DNA from: Candidatus Bathyarchaeota archaeon
GTDB taxonomy: Archaea > Thermoproteota > Bathyarchaeia > Bathyarchaeales > DTEX01
Direction of reading: 5' to 3'
Length of the DNA: 64,000 nt
Assembly: GCA_018396995.1 (NCBI GenBank)
Contig: JAGTQB010000002.1
Location: 1 to 64,000, forward strand
Under the pieces are notes generated by a model that saw only the letters and a list, made by a program, of their open reading frames with translations, searched no databases and was not told where the DNA came from. The translations under genes were made by a program, and so were the position numbers. Below are positions 27,063-35,639 of the stretch, piece by piece. Position 1 is the stretch's first letter, and the number at the start of each line of letters is the position of its first letter.

Positions 27063-28601
27063 TCAGCGGCTCTGCCCCCTTAGCTTGGCGTGGCTCATCG
27101 GGTCATTCATCACCCTCGGGATCCAATTGATAAGATCTGAAGCAACCATATGATAACCCTTCTCCTCCCTCACAAAGTCTCCAGCAGCCCCATTAATGAA
27201 TGCTCCAGCCACGGCTGCCTCAAATGGGCTAATACCCTGAGCTAAAAGTGCTCCCACTATTCCAGAGAGGACATCACCTGTGCCGCCGACCGTCATCCCG
27301 GGGTTCCCAGTAAAATTAAACTTTACCCTATCGCCATCAGAAATTATGTCCACGTGAGACTTTAATAGGATGACAGCGTTGAGCTGCTTGGCCTGTCTCT
27401 TTATATACTCGGCTCTCTCCTCAGGCTTACTGGGCAGCTTCTCTCCGGTTAAGATTGCGTATTCGCCGGCATGTGGTGTAAGGACGGCTGGGGTTTTGAG
27501 ACTATGCTTAAAAGTTGCAAATGCCTTAAGACCATCAGCATCCAAGAGGATTGGGATACCCCTACCCTCAGCCTCCTCTATTATCTTCCCCACAGCCTCT
27601 TGGGTCTCCTTATGGAGGCCCAGGCCCGGACCTATAACGATGGCTGTAGCCCTCTCCATATAACCCCTTATCACCGAGAGGTTCCGCGTACTTAAGTAGT
27701 CACCCTCAAGTTTAATTGTTATCAAGTCTGGTGAGATGGATGAGATTGCGTAAGCGGTCTCGCGTGGGGTAGCTATGTAAACTAGGTCCACACCAGCTCT
27801 CAGGGCTGCTAGGGCTGTTAGGGTTGGAGCACCGCTGAAGGTCTCGCTGCCGCCGATCACTAGGAGCCTTCCAAAGTCTCCTTTATGAGCCTCCGGTGGC
27901 CTAGGCTTTATAACCATTAGAACGTCCCCGGGTCCTGCAAACGTCTCTATTTCTTCAGGGATTCCAATAGATTTAACAACCAGCTCCCCTACATACTCCT
28001 TAGCTTTCAATAGTCCTGGCTTAGCCTTGTGGAAAGTAACTGTTAGATGGGCTTTGACAGCTTCCCCTAAAGCTTCACCAGTATCCGAATTTATTCCACT
28101 TGGGATGTCTACTGCAACCCGATAGGAGTCCATCTCATTAATCCTCCTTATAAGTATGGATATTGGTGGACGTGGCGGTCTCTCTAAGCCTATGCCTAGG
28201 AGAGCATCTATCACTATATCCGCCTTAACATCCGGGATGAGTGTTGAATCATAAACCTCAATAATATTGATTGACCTGCGGAGGCTTTTTAGGGCCTCCC
28301 AATTTTTCCTCGCCTCATCATTAATTATATCTGAACCCCTCCCAGCTAGTATCACGTCAACCCTAAATCCCATACCTACTAAGTGTCTCGCTGCAACGAA
28401 TCCATCTCCTCCATTCCCGCCAAGACCACAGAATACTGCAATCTTTTCGTCTCCCCGCTTAGCGCGTAATGCTACCTCCTCAGCAACACCCCTCCCAGCA
28501 TTCTCCATAAGCTGGAGCCTAGAGATGCCGAAGTATTCGGCATTTATGTCCAATGCACGCATATCCCTAGTCGTTATTACCCTCTCATCCGGCATAGGCA
28601 T
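27063..28601 (-). CDS. nnr: Bifunctional NAD(P)H-hydrate epimerase / ADP-dependent NAD(P)H-hydrate dehydratase
   Basis: 512 residues. An N-terminal YjeF_N epimerase domain (about 1-215) has FCGLGGNGGDGFVAAR. A C-terminal ribokinase-like dehydratase domain (about 225-505) has VIGGSETFSGAPTL, DADGL, TPHAGE and GGTGDVLSG. It repairs NADH and NADPH damaged by hydration. The fusion is common in archaea and bacteria. It starts 63 bp from a divergent Lrp-like gene. Confidence 0.94.
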   Translation of the reverse strand: MPMPDERVITTRDMRALDINAEYFGISRLQLMENAGRGVAEEVALRAKRGDEKIAVFCGLGGNGGDGFVAARHLVGMGFRVDVILAGRGSDIINDEARKNWEALKSLRRSINIIEVYDSTLIPDVKADIVIDALLGIGLERPPRPPISILIRRINEMDSYRVAVDIPSGINSDTGEALGEAVKAHLTVTFHKAKPGLLKAKEYVGELVVKSIGIPEEIETFAGPGDVLMVIKPRPPEAHKGDFGRLLVIGGSETFSGAPTLTALAALRAGVDLVYIATPRETAYAISSISPDLITIKLEGDYLSTRNLSVIRGYMERATAIVIGPGLGLHKETQEAVGKIIEEAEGRGIPILLDADGLKAFATFKHSLKTPAVLTPHAGEYAILTGEKLPSKPEERAEYIKRQAKQLNAVILLKSHVDIISDGDRVKFNFTGNPGMTVGGTGDVLSGIVGALLAQGISPFEAAVAGAFINGAAGDFVREEKGYHMVASDLINWIPRVMNDPMSHAKLRGQSR

Positions 28602-28640
28602 ACTGTTACACCACGATAAAAATTAGAAAGATTTTAATAT

Positions 28641-28648
28641 TATATAAA
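28641..28648 (+). promoter_or_regulatory. TATA box before the Lrp-like gene
   Basis: TATATAAA lies about 33 bp before ATG 28674. Expected transcription start is near 28670, so the mRNA would be almost leaderless. Confidence 0.5.
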
Positions 28649-28673
28649 CTAAAGTGTATCTTGGGTGCCGGAG

Positions 28674-28919
28674 ATGCCGGTGGCATTTGTGTTAATAAAT
28701 TCAGAGATTGGTTCAGAAGGGGAAGTTTTGAATGAGCTTAAAAAGGTTGATGGTGTTGAGGAAGCATACAGTGTCTATGGGGTCTATGATATAATTGCTA
28801 AGGTTAGGGCTGAATCAATGGAGAAGCTTAAAGATATAGTTACGTGGAAAATTCGCAGGATAAATAAGGTTAGATCAACATTGACGATGATAGTTATTGA
28901 GGAAATGAAGAGAGAATAA
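28674..28919 (+). CDS. Stand-alone Lrp/AsnC ligand-binding (RAM) domain protein
   Basis: 81 residues from ATG 28674 (the ORF track uses GTG 28665). Only the RAM/ACT-like effector domain is present: AFVLINSEIGSEGEVLNEL, GVYDIIAKV and the C-terminal strand. There is no HTH. Such proteins bind amino acids and may modulate full-length Lrp regulators or act as sensors. Nearly leaderless expression fits the TATA position. Confidence 0.85.
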   Translation: MPVAFVLINSEIGSEGEVLNELKKVDGVEEAYSVYGVYDIIAKVRAESMEKLKDIVTWKIRRINKVRSTLTMIVIEEMKRE

Positions 28920-29112
28920 ACTGAGATTTTGTATGAAAATTTATTTGCCGTCAGTTTAACTCTGATCTATCATCTAATCAATTAAATGCCTTTTCTTCAT
29001 CCGGCAAGAATAAATTCATATTGGAGAATATATTAGCGTTGCCCCCAAAGAAACATGAAATAACCTTTGCTTAGCAATAAGTATTTTTAGTAGTGGGGTT
29101 TAGTAATTAGGT

Positions 29113-29511
29113 ATGATTCCTTGGGAGCAGATTCTTCGCTTAATTCTAGCCGTGATCATGGGTCTCGCCATTGGTCTTGAGAGGGAGAAGTCTCATAAGC
29201 CAGCTGGATTAAGGACTCACATGCTTGTCTGTTTAGGTTCATGTCTCTTCACATTAGTCTCACTAGAGTTTGGCTTAGACCCGGCGAGAGTGGCTTCTGG
29301 CGTGGTTGCTGGCATCGGTTTTCTCGGAGCTGGGGCGATAATAGCTGAGCGGGAGAGGGTTGTTGGCTTAACTACGGCGGCCAGTCTATGGGTGACCGCG
29401 GCGATAGGCTTAACAGTTGGTGTTGGAAACTATATTTTAGCGATCGTATCGGCGATTCTCACGTTACTTATATTGTTCTCCCGTGCAATCTTCAAAAAGA
29501 ACTTATTTTAG
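29113..29511 (+). CDS. MgtC/SapB family membrane protein
   Basis: 132 residues with four hydrophobic segments. GLAIGLEREKSHKPAGLRTHMLV and the GIGFLGAGAI motif are the family core. The C-terminal cytoplasmic domain of some MgtC proteins is absent. Members are linked to magnesium limitation or other ion stress; some inhibit the F-type ATPase in bacteria. TiaS begins 14 bp later on the same strand. Confidence 0.9.
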   Translation: MIPWEQILRLILAVIMGLAIGLEREKSHKPAGLRTHMLVCLGSCLFTLVSLEFGLDPARVASGVVAGIGFLGAGAIIAERERVVGLTTAASLWVTAAIGLTVGVGNYILAIVSAILTLLILFSRAIFKKNLF

Positions 29512-29525
29512 AGGTTTATCTATAG

Positions 29526-30884
29526 ATGCGTGCTGACATGCTGCATATAGGCTTTGATGACACCGACTCCCCTAGGATGGGTTGCACAACATATGTTGCA
29601 GCCCTCATAATAGAGAAGCTAACTGAGATGGGCATTAGGTTCATAGATTACCCAAACTTAATTAGATTGAACCCCAATGTCCCCTGGAAGACACGCGGGA
29701 ATGGCGCCCTATGCCTTAGGGTTCTATGTGAGGACAATCTCTATGATGATGTAAAGGAGACTGTGGCCGAGATCATTGAAGAGAACTCAGATCTCGAGTA
29801 TGAGGGAACGGAGCCTGGGGTAGTGTTTTTAAGGGGTGATGTCCCCCAGAAGATCAGGGAATTCGCTAGAGAGGCTATCCAGGGGATCGTGAGCATAAAG
29901 AGCGCACTGAAACTAATAAGGGTGTCTGGAGCGGAGGCAATAGGCTATAAATCTGGGCGTGGCATAATTGGTGGGCTAGCCGCTGTAGGAGAGCTCCTCT
30001 TAGGAGACCATACCTTCGAGTTAATAGCTTACAGGAGGAGGGAGTTTTGGGGGACGCCTAGAAGAATCGATAAATCATCCGTTCTAGAAATGGATAAGAG
30101 AATGAGAAACCAAACTTTCAACAATGTTGATCCAGAGACCGGCCGGATCTTGATAACACCCAGGGGGCCGGATCCAGTGCTTTATGGCATTAGGGGTGAG
30201 AGCCCAGAAGCCGTGAAGACAGCCCATGAAATGATCCGCTCCCATGAACCCATTGAGCGCTGGGTTATCTTTAGAACAAATCATGGCACAGACGCCCACT
30301 TGAAAACAGTTCCATGGATAAAGGATGTCAAACCATATCGCCCAGTAATTGTTCAGGGAACGGTTGAGCGTCCTCCTAAAATAATTCCTGGAGGCCACGT
30401 CATATTTAGGATTAGGGATGAGAGCGGAGCTATAGACTGCGCGGTTTATGAGCAGGGAGGAGCGCTTAGGAGGGTGGCCAGCGGGTTAATTGAGGGTGAT
30501 GTGGTGAGGGTTTATGGTGGTGTCCGCCCTCCTTCAAACGGGAACCCCATAACAATAAATATTGAGAAGATTGAGGTTATCAGCTTAGCCGAGAAAGTGG
30601 TTTTCCAGAACCCCCTCTGCCCTGTCTGCGGAAAGAGGTTGAAGTCTATGGGTAGAGGAAAGGGGTTTGAGTGCTATAAGTGCGGCTTCCATGGGCCGAA
30701 TCTCACTAAGATGGCCATTAGGGTTGAAAGGGATATTAGGCCGGGCTTGTATATTGCGCCTCCCAGATCTGAGAGACACCTAACAAAACCATTATCGAGG
30801 TATGGTCTTGAGAAGAGATGGACTGAGGGCTTTAGGATAATGCGTTCTGAGGAGTTTTGGGGTAAGCCGCACCAGTCTCCTTAG
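29526..30884 (+). CDS. tiaS: tRNA(Ile2) 2-agmatinylcytidine synthetase
   Basis: 452 residues. The N-terminal catalytic region has FDDTDSPRMGCTTY. A long middle region has SGAEAIGYKSGRGIIGGLAA and RTNHGTDAH. An OB-fold follows (VIFRIRDESGAIDCAVYE), with a C-terminal zinc ribbon CPVCGKRL...ECYKCG. TiaS uses ATP and agmatine to convert C34 of tRNA-Ile(CAU) to agmatidine so that AUA is decoded. Agmatine is supplied by the decarboxylase at 19361. M5 is an alternative start. Confidence 0.95.
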   Translation: MRADMLHIGFDDTDSPRMGCTTYVAALIIEKLTEMGIRFIDYPNLIRLNPNVPWKTRGNGALCLRVLCEDNLYDDVKETVAEIIEENSDLEYEGTEPGVVFLRGDVPQKIREFAREAIQGIVSIKSALKLIRVSGAEAIGYKSGRGIIGGLAAVGELLLGDHTFELIAYRRREFWGTPRRIDKSSVLEMDKRMRNQTFNNVDPETGRILITPRGPDPVLYGIRGESPEAVKTAHEMIRSHEPIERWVIFRTNHGTDAHLKTVPWIKDVKPYRPVIVQGTVERPPKIIPGGHVIFRIRDESGAIDCAVYEQGGALRRVASGLIEGDVVRVYGGVRPPSNGNPITINIEKIEVISLAEKVVFQNPLCPVCGKRLKSMGRGKGFECYKCGFHGPNLTKMAIRVERDIRPGLYIAPPRSERHLTKPLSRYGLEKRWTEGFRIMRSEEFWGKPHQSP

Positions 30885-30969
30885 AGCAGTATGTAGTATG
30901 TTTTGGAAACCTTTAATTGCATCAACCCTGATATAATTTGGTTGACTAATTAGTAAGGTGATGTGGGTA

Positions 30970-31326
30970 ATGAGTGGGGAGGCTCAGCTACCACCAGCCG
31001 TTCAGGAGAGGCTCCTTAGGTTACAGCAACTACAGGAAACGCTCCAAACAATCTTAGCGCAGAAGCAGCAGCTCGACTTAGAGATTCTAGAGATTGATAG
31101 GGCTCTCAGTGAGCTTGAAAAGGCGCCTGACGACATTGTTATTTATAAGTCTATTGGCTCATTGCTAATTAAAACGGATAAGGCTAAGGTTACAAGCGAG
31201 CTTAATGAGAGGAAGGAGCTTGCTTCAATGAGGGTCTCCGTCTTAACTAAGCAGGAGGAGAGGTTGAGGAGTCAAATAAAAGAGCTTCAGGAGAAGCTTC
31301 AGAAAGACTTACGTCCAATGACCTGA
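30970..31326 (+). CDS. pfdB: Prefoldin beta subunit
   Basis: 118 residues from ATG 30970, chosen because GGTGAT lies seven bases before it; the ORF track starts at an upstream GTG. Two long coiled-coil helices flank the central beta hairpin (DDIVIYKSIGSLLIKTDKAKV), as in the archaeal beta subunit. Four beta and two alpha chains form the hexameric chaperone. It opens a run of three genes (prefoldin, DUF3194, DHH). Confidence 0.94.
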   Translation: MSGEAQLPPAVQERLLRLQQLQETLQTILAQKQQLDLEILEIDRALSELEKAPDDIVIYKSIGSLLIKTDKAKVTSELNERKELASMRVSVLTKQEERLRSQIKELQEKLQKDLRPMT

Positions 31327-31346
31327 TAGCCATTGCTGTCAATGCG

Positions 31347-31676
31347 GTGCCATACTTGGATGAGAGACCGATCTCCTCGCTAACCTATGAAGAGTTAGAG
31401 AGAATTTGTGAGGTGGCTGAGGAAGCTGCTAGAAAATATATTTTCTCTAGGGTTAAGAAGGAGTATATCTCTGACCTATATATTTCCGTTGATTTAGAAG
31501 GTCTTGATGTATTAAATGTTAACGTTGAGGTTGAGATTGAGTTCTCGCCCTTATGTAGGAAGGTAAACGCCAAGGAGATAGCGGATGGCTCCGTTAAAGC
31601 CGCCTTTGAGGCGATCGAGAATCATCTTAAAAAGATTAGAGGCCAGAAAGTTTCTAAGTCCGAGGAGTCCACATGA
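31347..31676 (+). CDS. DUF3194 family protein
   Basis: 109 residues. It follows prefoldin beta by 20 bp, the usual genomic place for this small archaeal family, and has the family-like LTYEELERICEVAEEAA helix and VNVEVEIEFSP strand. Function unknown. The GTG start follows a weak ribosome site. Its stop overlaps the start of the DHH gene as ATGA, so translation is probably coupled. Confidence 0.82.
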   Translation: MPYLDERPISSLTYEELERICEVAEEAARKYIFSRVKKEYISDLYISVDLEGLDVLNVNVEVEIEFSPLCRKVNAKEIADGSVKAAFEAIENHLKKIRGQKVSKSEEST

Positions 31677-32683
31677 ATTCCTTTAAGGAGATAATAAATA
31701 TCCTTGATGAGAGAAGTGTAAGACGAGTTCTCATTTTATGTCACAAGAATGCTGATCCAGACGCTATATGCTCATCCTATGCCCTCTTAAACCTCTTGAG
31801 GGCTCTTAAACCAGATCTAGAGGTAACCGTAGCCGTTCCAGAAAGCGTGAGTAAGGTTTCGAAGATGGTTTTAGAGAAGTTTCCAATGAGTGTTACTCAT
31901 GAGGAGCCCGACTTTAAGGCATTTGATGTGGCGTTTATGGTGGACACTAATACACCGCGCCAGTTAGGTGAGTGGTGCGAGCGCTTATGTGCATCATCCT
32001 TGCCTATAATAGTCATCGATCACCACGCACCCCACCCAGAGACAGAGAAAATTGTATCCTTGTGTATCTGTAGAGAGGATGTCTCAGCGACATGCGAGGT
32101 AATCTACGAGTTATTTAGGGAGGCCGGTGTAAAGCCATCGAGGGAAGTTGCTGAAGTTATGCTCCTGGGGATAGCTTTTGATACAAGGCACTTCGCGTTG
32201 GCTAAGCAATCAACATTCAAGGTTATCTCAGAGATAGCTGAGATGGGGGTGGACATCCAGGAGTCGCTAAAAATCCTGACCGTGCCAATGGATATCTCAG
32301 AGAAAATAGCTAGGCTTAAGGCATGTAAAAGAATGAAGACGATGAGGATACAGGGCTGGATTATTGCTTTTTCCCATGTTGGGTCATTTCAGGCGTCGGC
32401 GGCTAGGGCGATAATAGATGTTGGTGCAGACGTCGCCATTGTGGGCTCTGAGGATAAAGGAGAGCTTCTAATCAGCATGAGGTCGAGCAATGAATTCTAC
32501 AATAGAACTGGAATACACCTAGGCAGAGACATAGCGGCCCCGCTCGGACAGATCCTTAAGGGCATGGGTGGTGGGCACACAACATCTGCTGGAGTTAATG
32601 GTAAAGGTGATCTTGAAACAGCCTTTAAATTTGCTGCGAAAATATTGAAGGAGAAGATTAAGGGATGCCAACCTCAGCCGTAG
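31673..32683 (+). CDS. DHH/DHHA1 family phosphoesterase
   Basis: 336 residues. An N-terminal DHH domain has CHKNADPDAICSSYALL, the second motif VDTN and the DHH motif itself (VIDHHAPHP). The C-terminal DHHA1 domain has GGGHTTSAG. The metal-binding aspartates and histidines are all present, so it should be an active Mn-dependent phosphodiesterase (RecJ-like, oligoribonuclease or pyrophosphatase). It ends the prefoldin gene run. Immediately after the stop, in the same frame, lies a fragment described separately. Confidence 0.9.
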   Translation: MNSFKEIINILDERSVRRVLILCHKNADPDAICSSYALLNLLRALKPDLEVTVAVPESVSKVSKMVLEKFPMSVTHEEPDFKAFDVAFMVDTNTPRQLGEWCERLCASSLPIIVIDHHAPHPETEKIVSLCICREDVSATCEVIYELFREAGVKPSREVAEVMLLGIAFDTRHFALAKQSTFKVISEIAEMGVDIQESLKILTVPMDISEKIARLKACKRMKTMRIQGWIIAFSHVGSFQASAARAIIDVGADVAIVGSEDKGELLISMRSSNEFYNRTGIHLGRDIAAPLGQILKGMGGGHTTSAGVNGKGDLETAFKFAAKILKEKIKGCQPQP

Positions 32684-32842
32684 GCACAATTTAGCTTCGC
32701 AAATGATTCAACACCAGTTGACAAGCTCTCAATAACCTTTAGTGGCCTACTTATACCGGAGTTCAATGGGATAGCACCATTAATCCTATTGATTTTAATA
32801 GCGTCCATTCTCTTAGTTGTTGGAAAGCGTTTTATGTCTTAA
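32684..32842 (+). pseudogene. Orphan C-terminal membrane anchor with PEFxG-like sorting motif
   Basis: Directly after the DHH stop and in the same frame, 52 codons stay open until TAA 32842 but contain no usable start apart from a TTG and a late ATG. They encode IPEFNGIAPLILLILIASILLVVGKRF. That is a proline-glutamate-phenylalanine motif, one transmembrane helix and a basic end, the shape of archaeal PEF/PEFG-type C-terminal sorting tails of surface proteins. It is probably the leftover 3' end of a lost secreted protein gene. Read-through of the DHH stop is a less likely alternative. Confidence 0.5.
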
Positions 32843-33830
32843 AGTTTGTCGGTATTAAGTTAATTGGGTAAGATCTTATCCCCATCTTTTTCTCAATATA
32901 CTTTGCTAGTACTTCATTATATGCTCCGCCATGGTAAGTTAGAACAAGCTTTGGGTTGCATCTCTCAATAAAATCTATTAGGCTTGGAAAATCCGCGTGG
33001 TCGCTTAGGGGGAAGGATTTGCGTCTAAATTTTAAAGCCCAGCCCGTAACCATCGCCTGAGTAAACCTATGCTCTGGGGATAAATTCACCCCCTTTGGAA
33101 CAACAACCACAGCCCCCGCGGAGGAAAGGAGGGCGGACGCTTCCCTAGAATTAATGTCAATATAGTTTATATTGCGCATGTACTGTCCATAAATCTCATT
33201 TATCCTCGAGACCCTCCAATGGGATACAACTGGTACATTTGTATTCTCATTAAAGATTCTTATGATCTCCTGAGCGTTCCCAATGGCATCCGTCTTGAAG
33301 ACCGGAATCTTATTCTCACGCAAAACGCCGCTCGCCCATCTTATCATTTCACTAGCAACTTCTTCGTCTGGTGGAAAGACGAATTCTGGGGTTCCATATG
33401 TTGCTTCAATGATGAGTACATCACATTTAATGGCTTCAGCTGGCTTCACAAGTCTCCCCTCCCTAGTGTTAAGGTCACCTGTAAAGAGCGCGACTCCATC
33501 CGGCGTGCGTACTTCAAACTCGTAGGAGCCGAGAATATGTCCCGAGAAATGTGGCATAACTTCTATATCATCTATCTTAATCCCCCTGTTCACGTTTAGG
33601 GGCTGCCAGTTGCCGATCCTTATCCCCTCAACTGAAGCCAACTTCATGGTCTCTTCGGATGAAAATGAAGGTATGCGTCTAATTCTTAGTGAATATGAGT
33701 GATCTGTATGTGCATGGGTTACAAATGAAGCCCTACATCTCGGGATTCCTGAGTTGGGGTCGAAAGCTACTTTATTTTCCCCGTACTCCACTAAAGCCCC
33801 ATTCTCCCAAGTAATCCTCAAAGAGGACAA
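32832..33830 (-). CDS. Metallo-beta-lactamase fold nuclease-like protein (COG1236)
   Basis: 332 residues. Zinc ligands in HAHTDH, HFSGH and GDLN, with SDHADF and LTYHGG nearer the end. The gene is of the size of archaeal single-domain MBL exonuclease-like proteins, shorter than CPSF-type KH-containing ones. Activity on RNA or DNA ends is inferred. It overlaps the orphan tail fragment by 11 bp on the opposite strand. Confidence 0.85.
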   Translation of the reverse strand: MSSLRITWENGALVEYGENKVAFDPNSGIPRCRASFVTHAHTDHSYSLRIRRIPSFSSEETMKLASVEGIRIGNWQPLNVNRGIKIDDIEVMPHFSGHILGSYEFEVRTPDGVALFTGDLNTREGRLVKPAEAIKCDVLIIEATYGTPEFVFPPDEEVASEMIRWASGVLRENKIPVFKTDAIGNAQEIIRIFNENTNVPVVSHWRVSRINEIYGQYMRNINYIDINSREASALLSSAGAVVVVPKGVNLSPEHRFTQAMVTGWALKFRRKSFPLSDHADFPSLIDFIERCNPKLVLTYHGGAYNEVLAKYIEKKMGIRSYPINLIPTNFKT

Positions 33831-33973
33831 CCACCAACTATATACAACTAAGAAAATCTAAATTTTTCTCGGGTATATGAATAGTTCATAGTTTTTATAT
33901 AAGCGCTTAAATTATTGCATCCTCTTCAAATATATGAATTAAACTAGTGATGTAGTTAAGGTGTAACTATACT

Positions 33974-34828
33974 TTGGCAGTCATTGAAGCAAGAAACCTA
34001 ACATACTCATATCCGTTTGCAGATAAACCAGCTATCGAGGACATAAACTTGGCAATCGAGAGGGGAGAATTTGTCCTCCTCACTGGACCCAGCGGCTGCG
34101 GAAAAACCACGCTCTGCAGATGCTTTAATGGGCTTATACCACACTTCTATGGCGGTAAGCTTGAGGGCGAAGTTTGGGTTGCTGGATTAAAAACGGATGA
34201 ACACCCAATCCATGAGCTGGCGAAACACGTCGGCTTAGTCTTCCAGAACCCTGAGAACCAACTGTTCGCCCTCACTGTGGAAAAAGATGTAGCCTTTGGG
34301 CTAGAGAACCTCGGGCTCCCAAGAGACGAAATTCGTAGGAGGGTTGATTGGGCCTTAAAGGTTACAGGGATATATGATTTAAAGGATAGGGCTCCCTTCG
34401 AGCTCTCTGGAGGACAGCAGCAACGCGTCGCAATAGCATCAATCCTCGCAATGCAGCCGGAGATTATGGTTCTAGATGAGCCAACGTCATTCCTTGACCC
34501 CCTCAGCGCCAGAAGCATTTTAGAAACAATTTATCAGCTGAACAGGGAGCTAGGGATAACAATTATATTGATTGAGCATAGATTGGACCTGGCCGCAAGG
34601 TATGCTGACCGCATTATTGTTATGGATCGCGGCCACATTATTTTAGATGGGGAGCCAAGGAAAATCTTTTTGGACGACAGAATTAAATTGGTTGGTGTTG
34701 GATTGCCGAAGGTTGTTAGGCTTTATCTTGCTCTAAGGGATGATAACGTGAACCTTAAAAGGGTTCCACTGAGCCCGGAGGAAGCCTCTAGATTAATTGC
34801 GGAGGTGCTCAACTCTGATAGAAGCTGA
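33974..34828 (+). CDS. ecfA1: ECF transporter ATPase A1
   Basis: 284 residues. Walker A GPSGCGKTT, Q loop FQNPENQLF, signature LSGGQQQR and Walker B MVLDEPTSFLDP are intact. The LEGEVWVAG and NQLFALTVE segments are typical of EcfA/CbiO-type ATPases. TTG start with GGTG about ten bases upstream. It forms a heterodimer with the next gene product and couples to EcfT. The last bases overlap ecfA2. Confidence 0.92.
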   Translation: MAVIEARNLTYSYPFADKPAIEDINLAIERGEFVLLTGPSGCGKTTLCRCFNGLIPHFYGGKLEGEVWVAGLKTDEHPIHELAKHVGLVFQNPENQLFALTVEKDVAFGLENLGLPRDEIRRRVDWALKVTGIYDLKDRAPFELSGGQQQRVAIASILAMQPEIMVLDEPTSFLDPLSARSILETIYQLNRELGITIILIEHRLDLAARYADRIIVMDRGHIILDGEPRKIFLDDRIKLVGVGLPKVVRLYLALRDDNVNLKRVPLSPEEASRLIAEVLNSDRS

Positions 34829-35639
34829 AAACGTCTACTTCATATACCCAAATGGGGTTGAGGCCCTTAAAGGCGTTTCTCTTAGGATAAATGATGGAGA
34901 GTTTGTTGCAATAATGGGTCAGAACGGTGCGGGAAAGACTACATTAGTAAAGCATTTTGTAGGTTTATTGAAGCCGACTAAAGGTAGGGTCTTGGTAGAT
35001 GGTGTTGACACGAGAACCGTTAGCGTAGCTCAGCTCGCCAGGAAAGTTGGCTTCGTCTTTCAGAATCCAGACCACCAATTGTTCAGCGAAACAGTTGAAG
35101 ATGAAATAGCCTTCGCCTTAAGAAACTTTGGTTTCGATGAGAAGACCGTTAGGGAGAGGGTTGACTGGGCGCTAAACCTCCTAGACTTAACTCAGTACCG
35201 AAAGACATCGCCATTTATGCTAAGCGGCGGGGAGAGGAAGAGGGTTGCCTTAGCCTCAGTCTTGGCATGGGATCCAAAGATACTGATACTTGATGAGCCG
35301 ACCATAGGGCAAGATGCATACCAGAAGGAGAGACTGAGACACTTTATAATCCAGATGAATCAGCAGGGTAAGACCGTAATAATCGTTACGCATGATATAG
35401 AGTTTGTTGCTGAATGCGAGCCTAGGGTGATTTTAATGGTTAATGGTAGGATAATCGCCGACGGGGATGCTAGGGAGGTTCTCACCGACACAGTAGCTAT
35501 AAAAGAGGCATCTTTAGTGCTGCCTGAGATAACACAGGTGTTTATGGGACTCAATGACCTGGGCTTTTCGTGGAAGGTTTTAGGGGTTTATGAGGCTAAA
35601 TGCTTAATACTTGAGAGGCTCCGTGGGGTTAGGATATGA
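34815..35639 (+). CDS. ecfA2: ECF transporter ATPase A2
   Basis: 275 residues from the start proposed here. Walker A GQNGAGKTT, FQNPDHQLFSETVEDEIAFAL, signature LSGGERKR and Walker B LILDEPTIGQD are present. The ORF track start (TTG 34797) gives a poor N-terminus. A perfect GGAGGTG at 34801-34807 lies seven bases before CTG 34815, which begins the expected sequence (x)IEAENVYFIYPNG. So initiation at CTG is likely. It overlaps ecfA1 by 14 bases and ecfT by four. Confidence 0.92.
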   Translation: MIEAENVYFIYPNGVEALKGVSLRINDGEFVAIMGQNGAGKTTLVKHFVGLLKPTKGRVLVDGVDTRTVSVAQLARKVGFVFQNPDHQLFSETVEDEIAFALRNFGFDEKTVRERVDWALNLLDLTQYRKTSPFMLSGGERKRVALASVLAWDPKILILDEPTIGQDAYQKERLRHFIIQMNQQGKTVIIVTHDIEFVAECEPRVILMVNGRIIADGDAREVLTDTVAIKEASLVLPEITQVFMGLNDLGFSWKVLGVYEAKCLILERLRGVRI

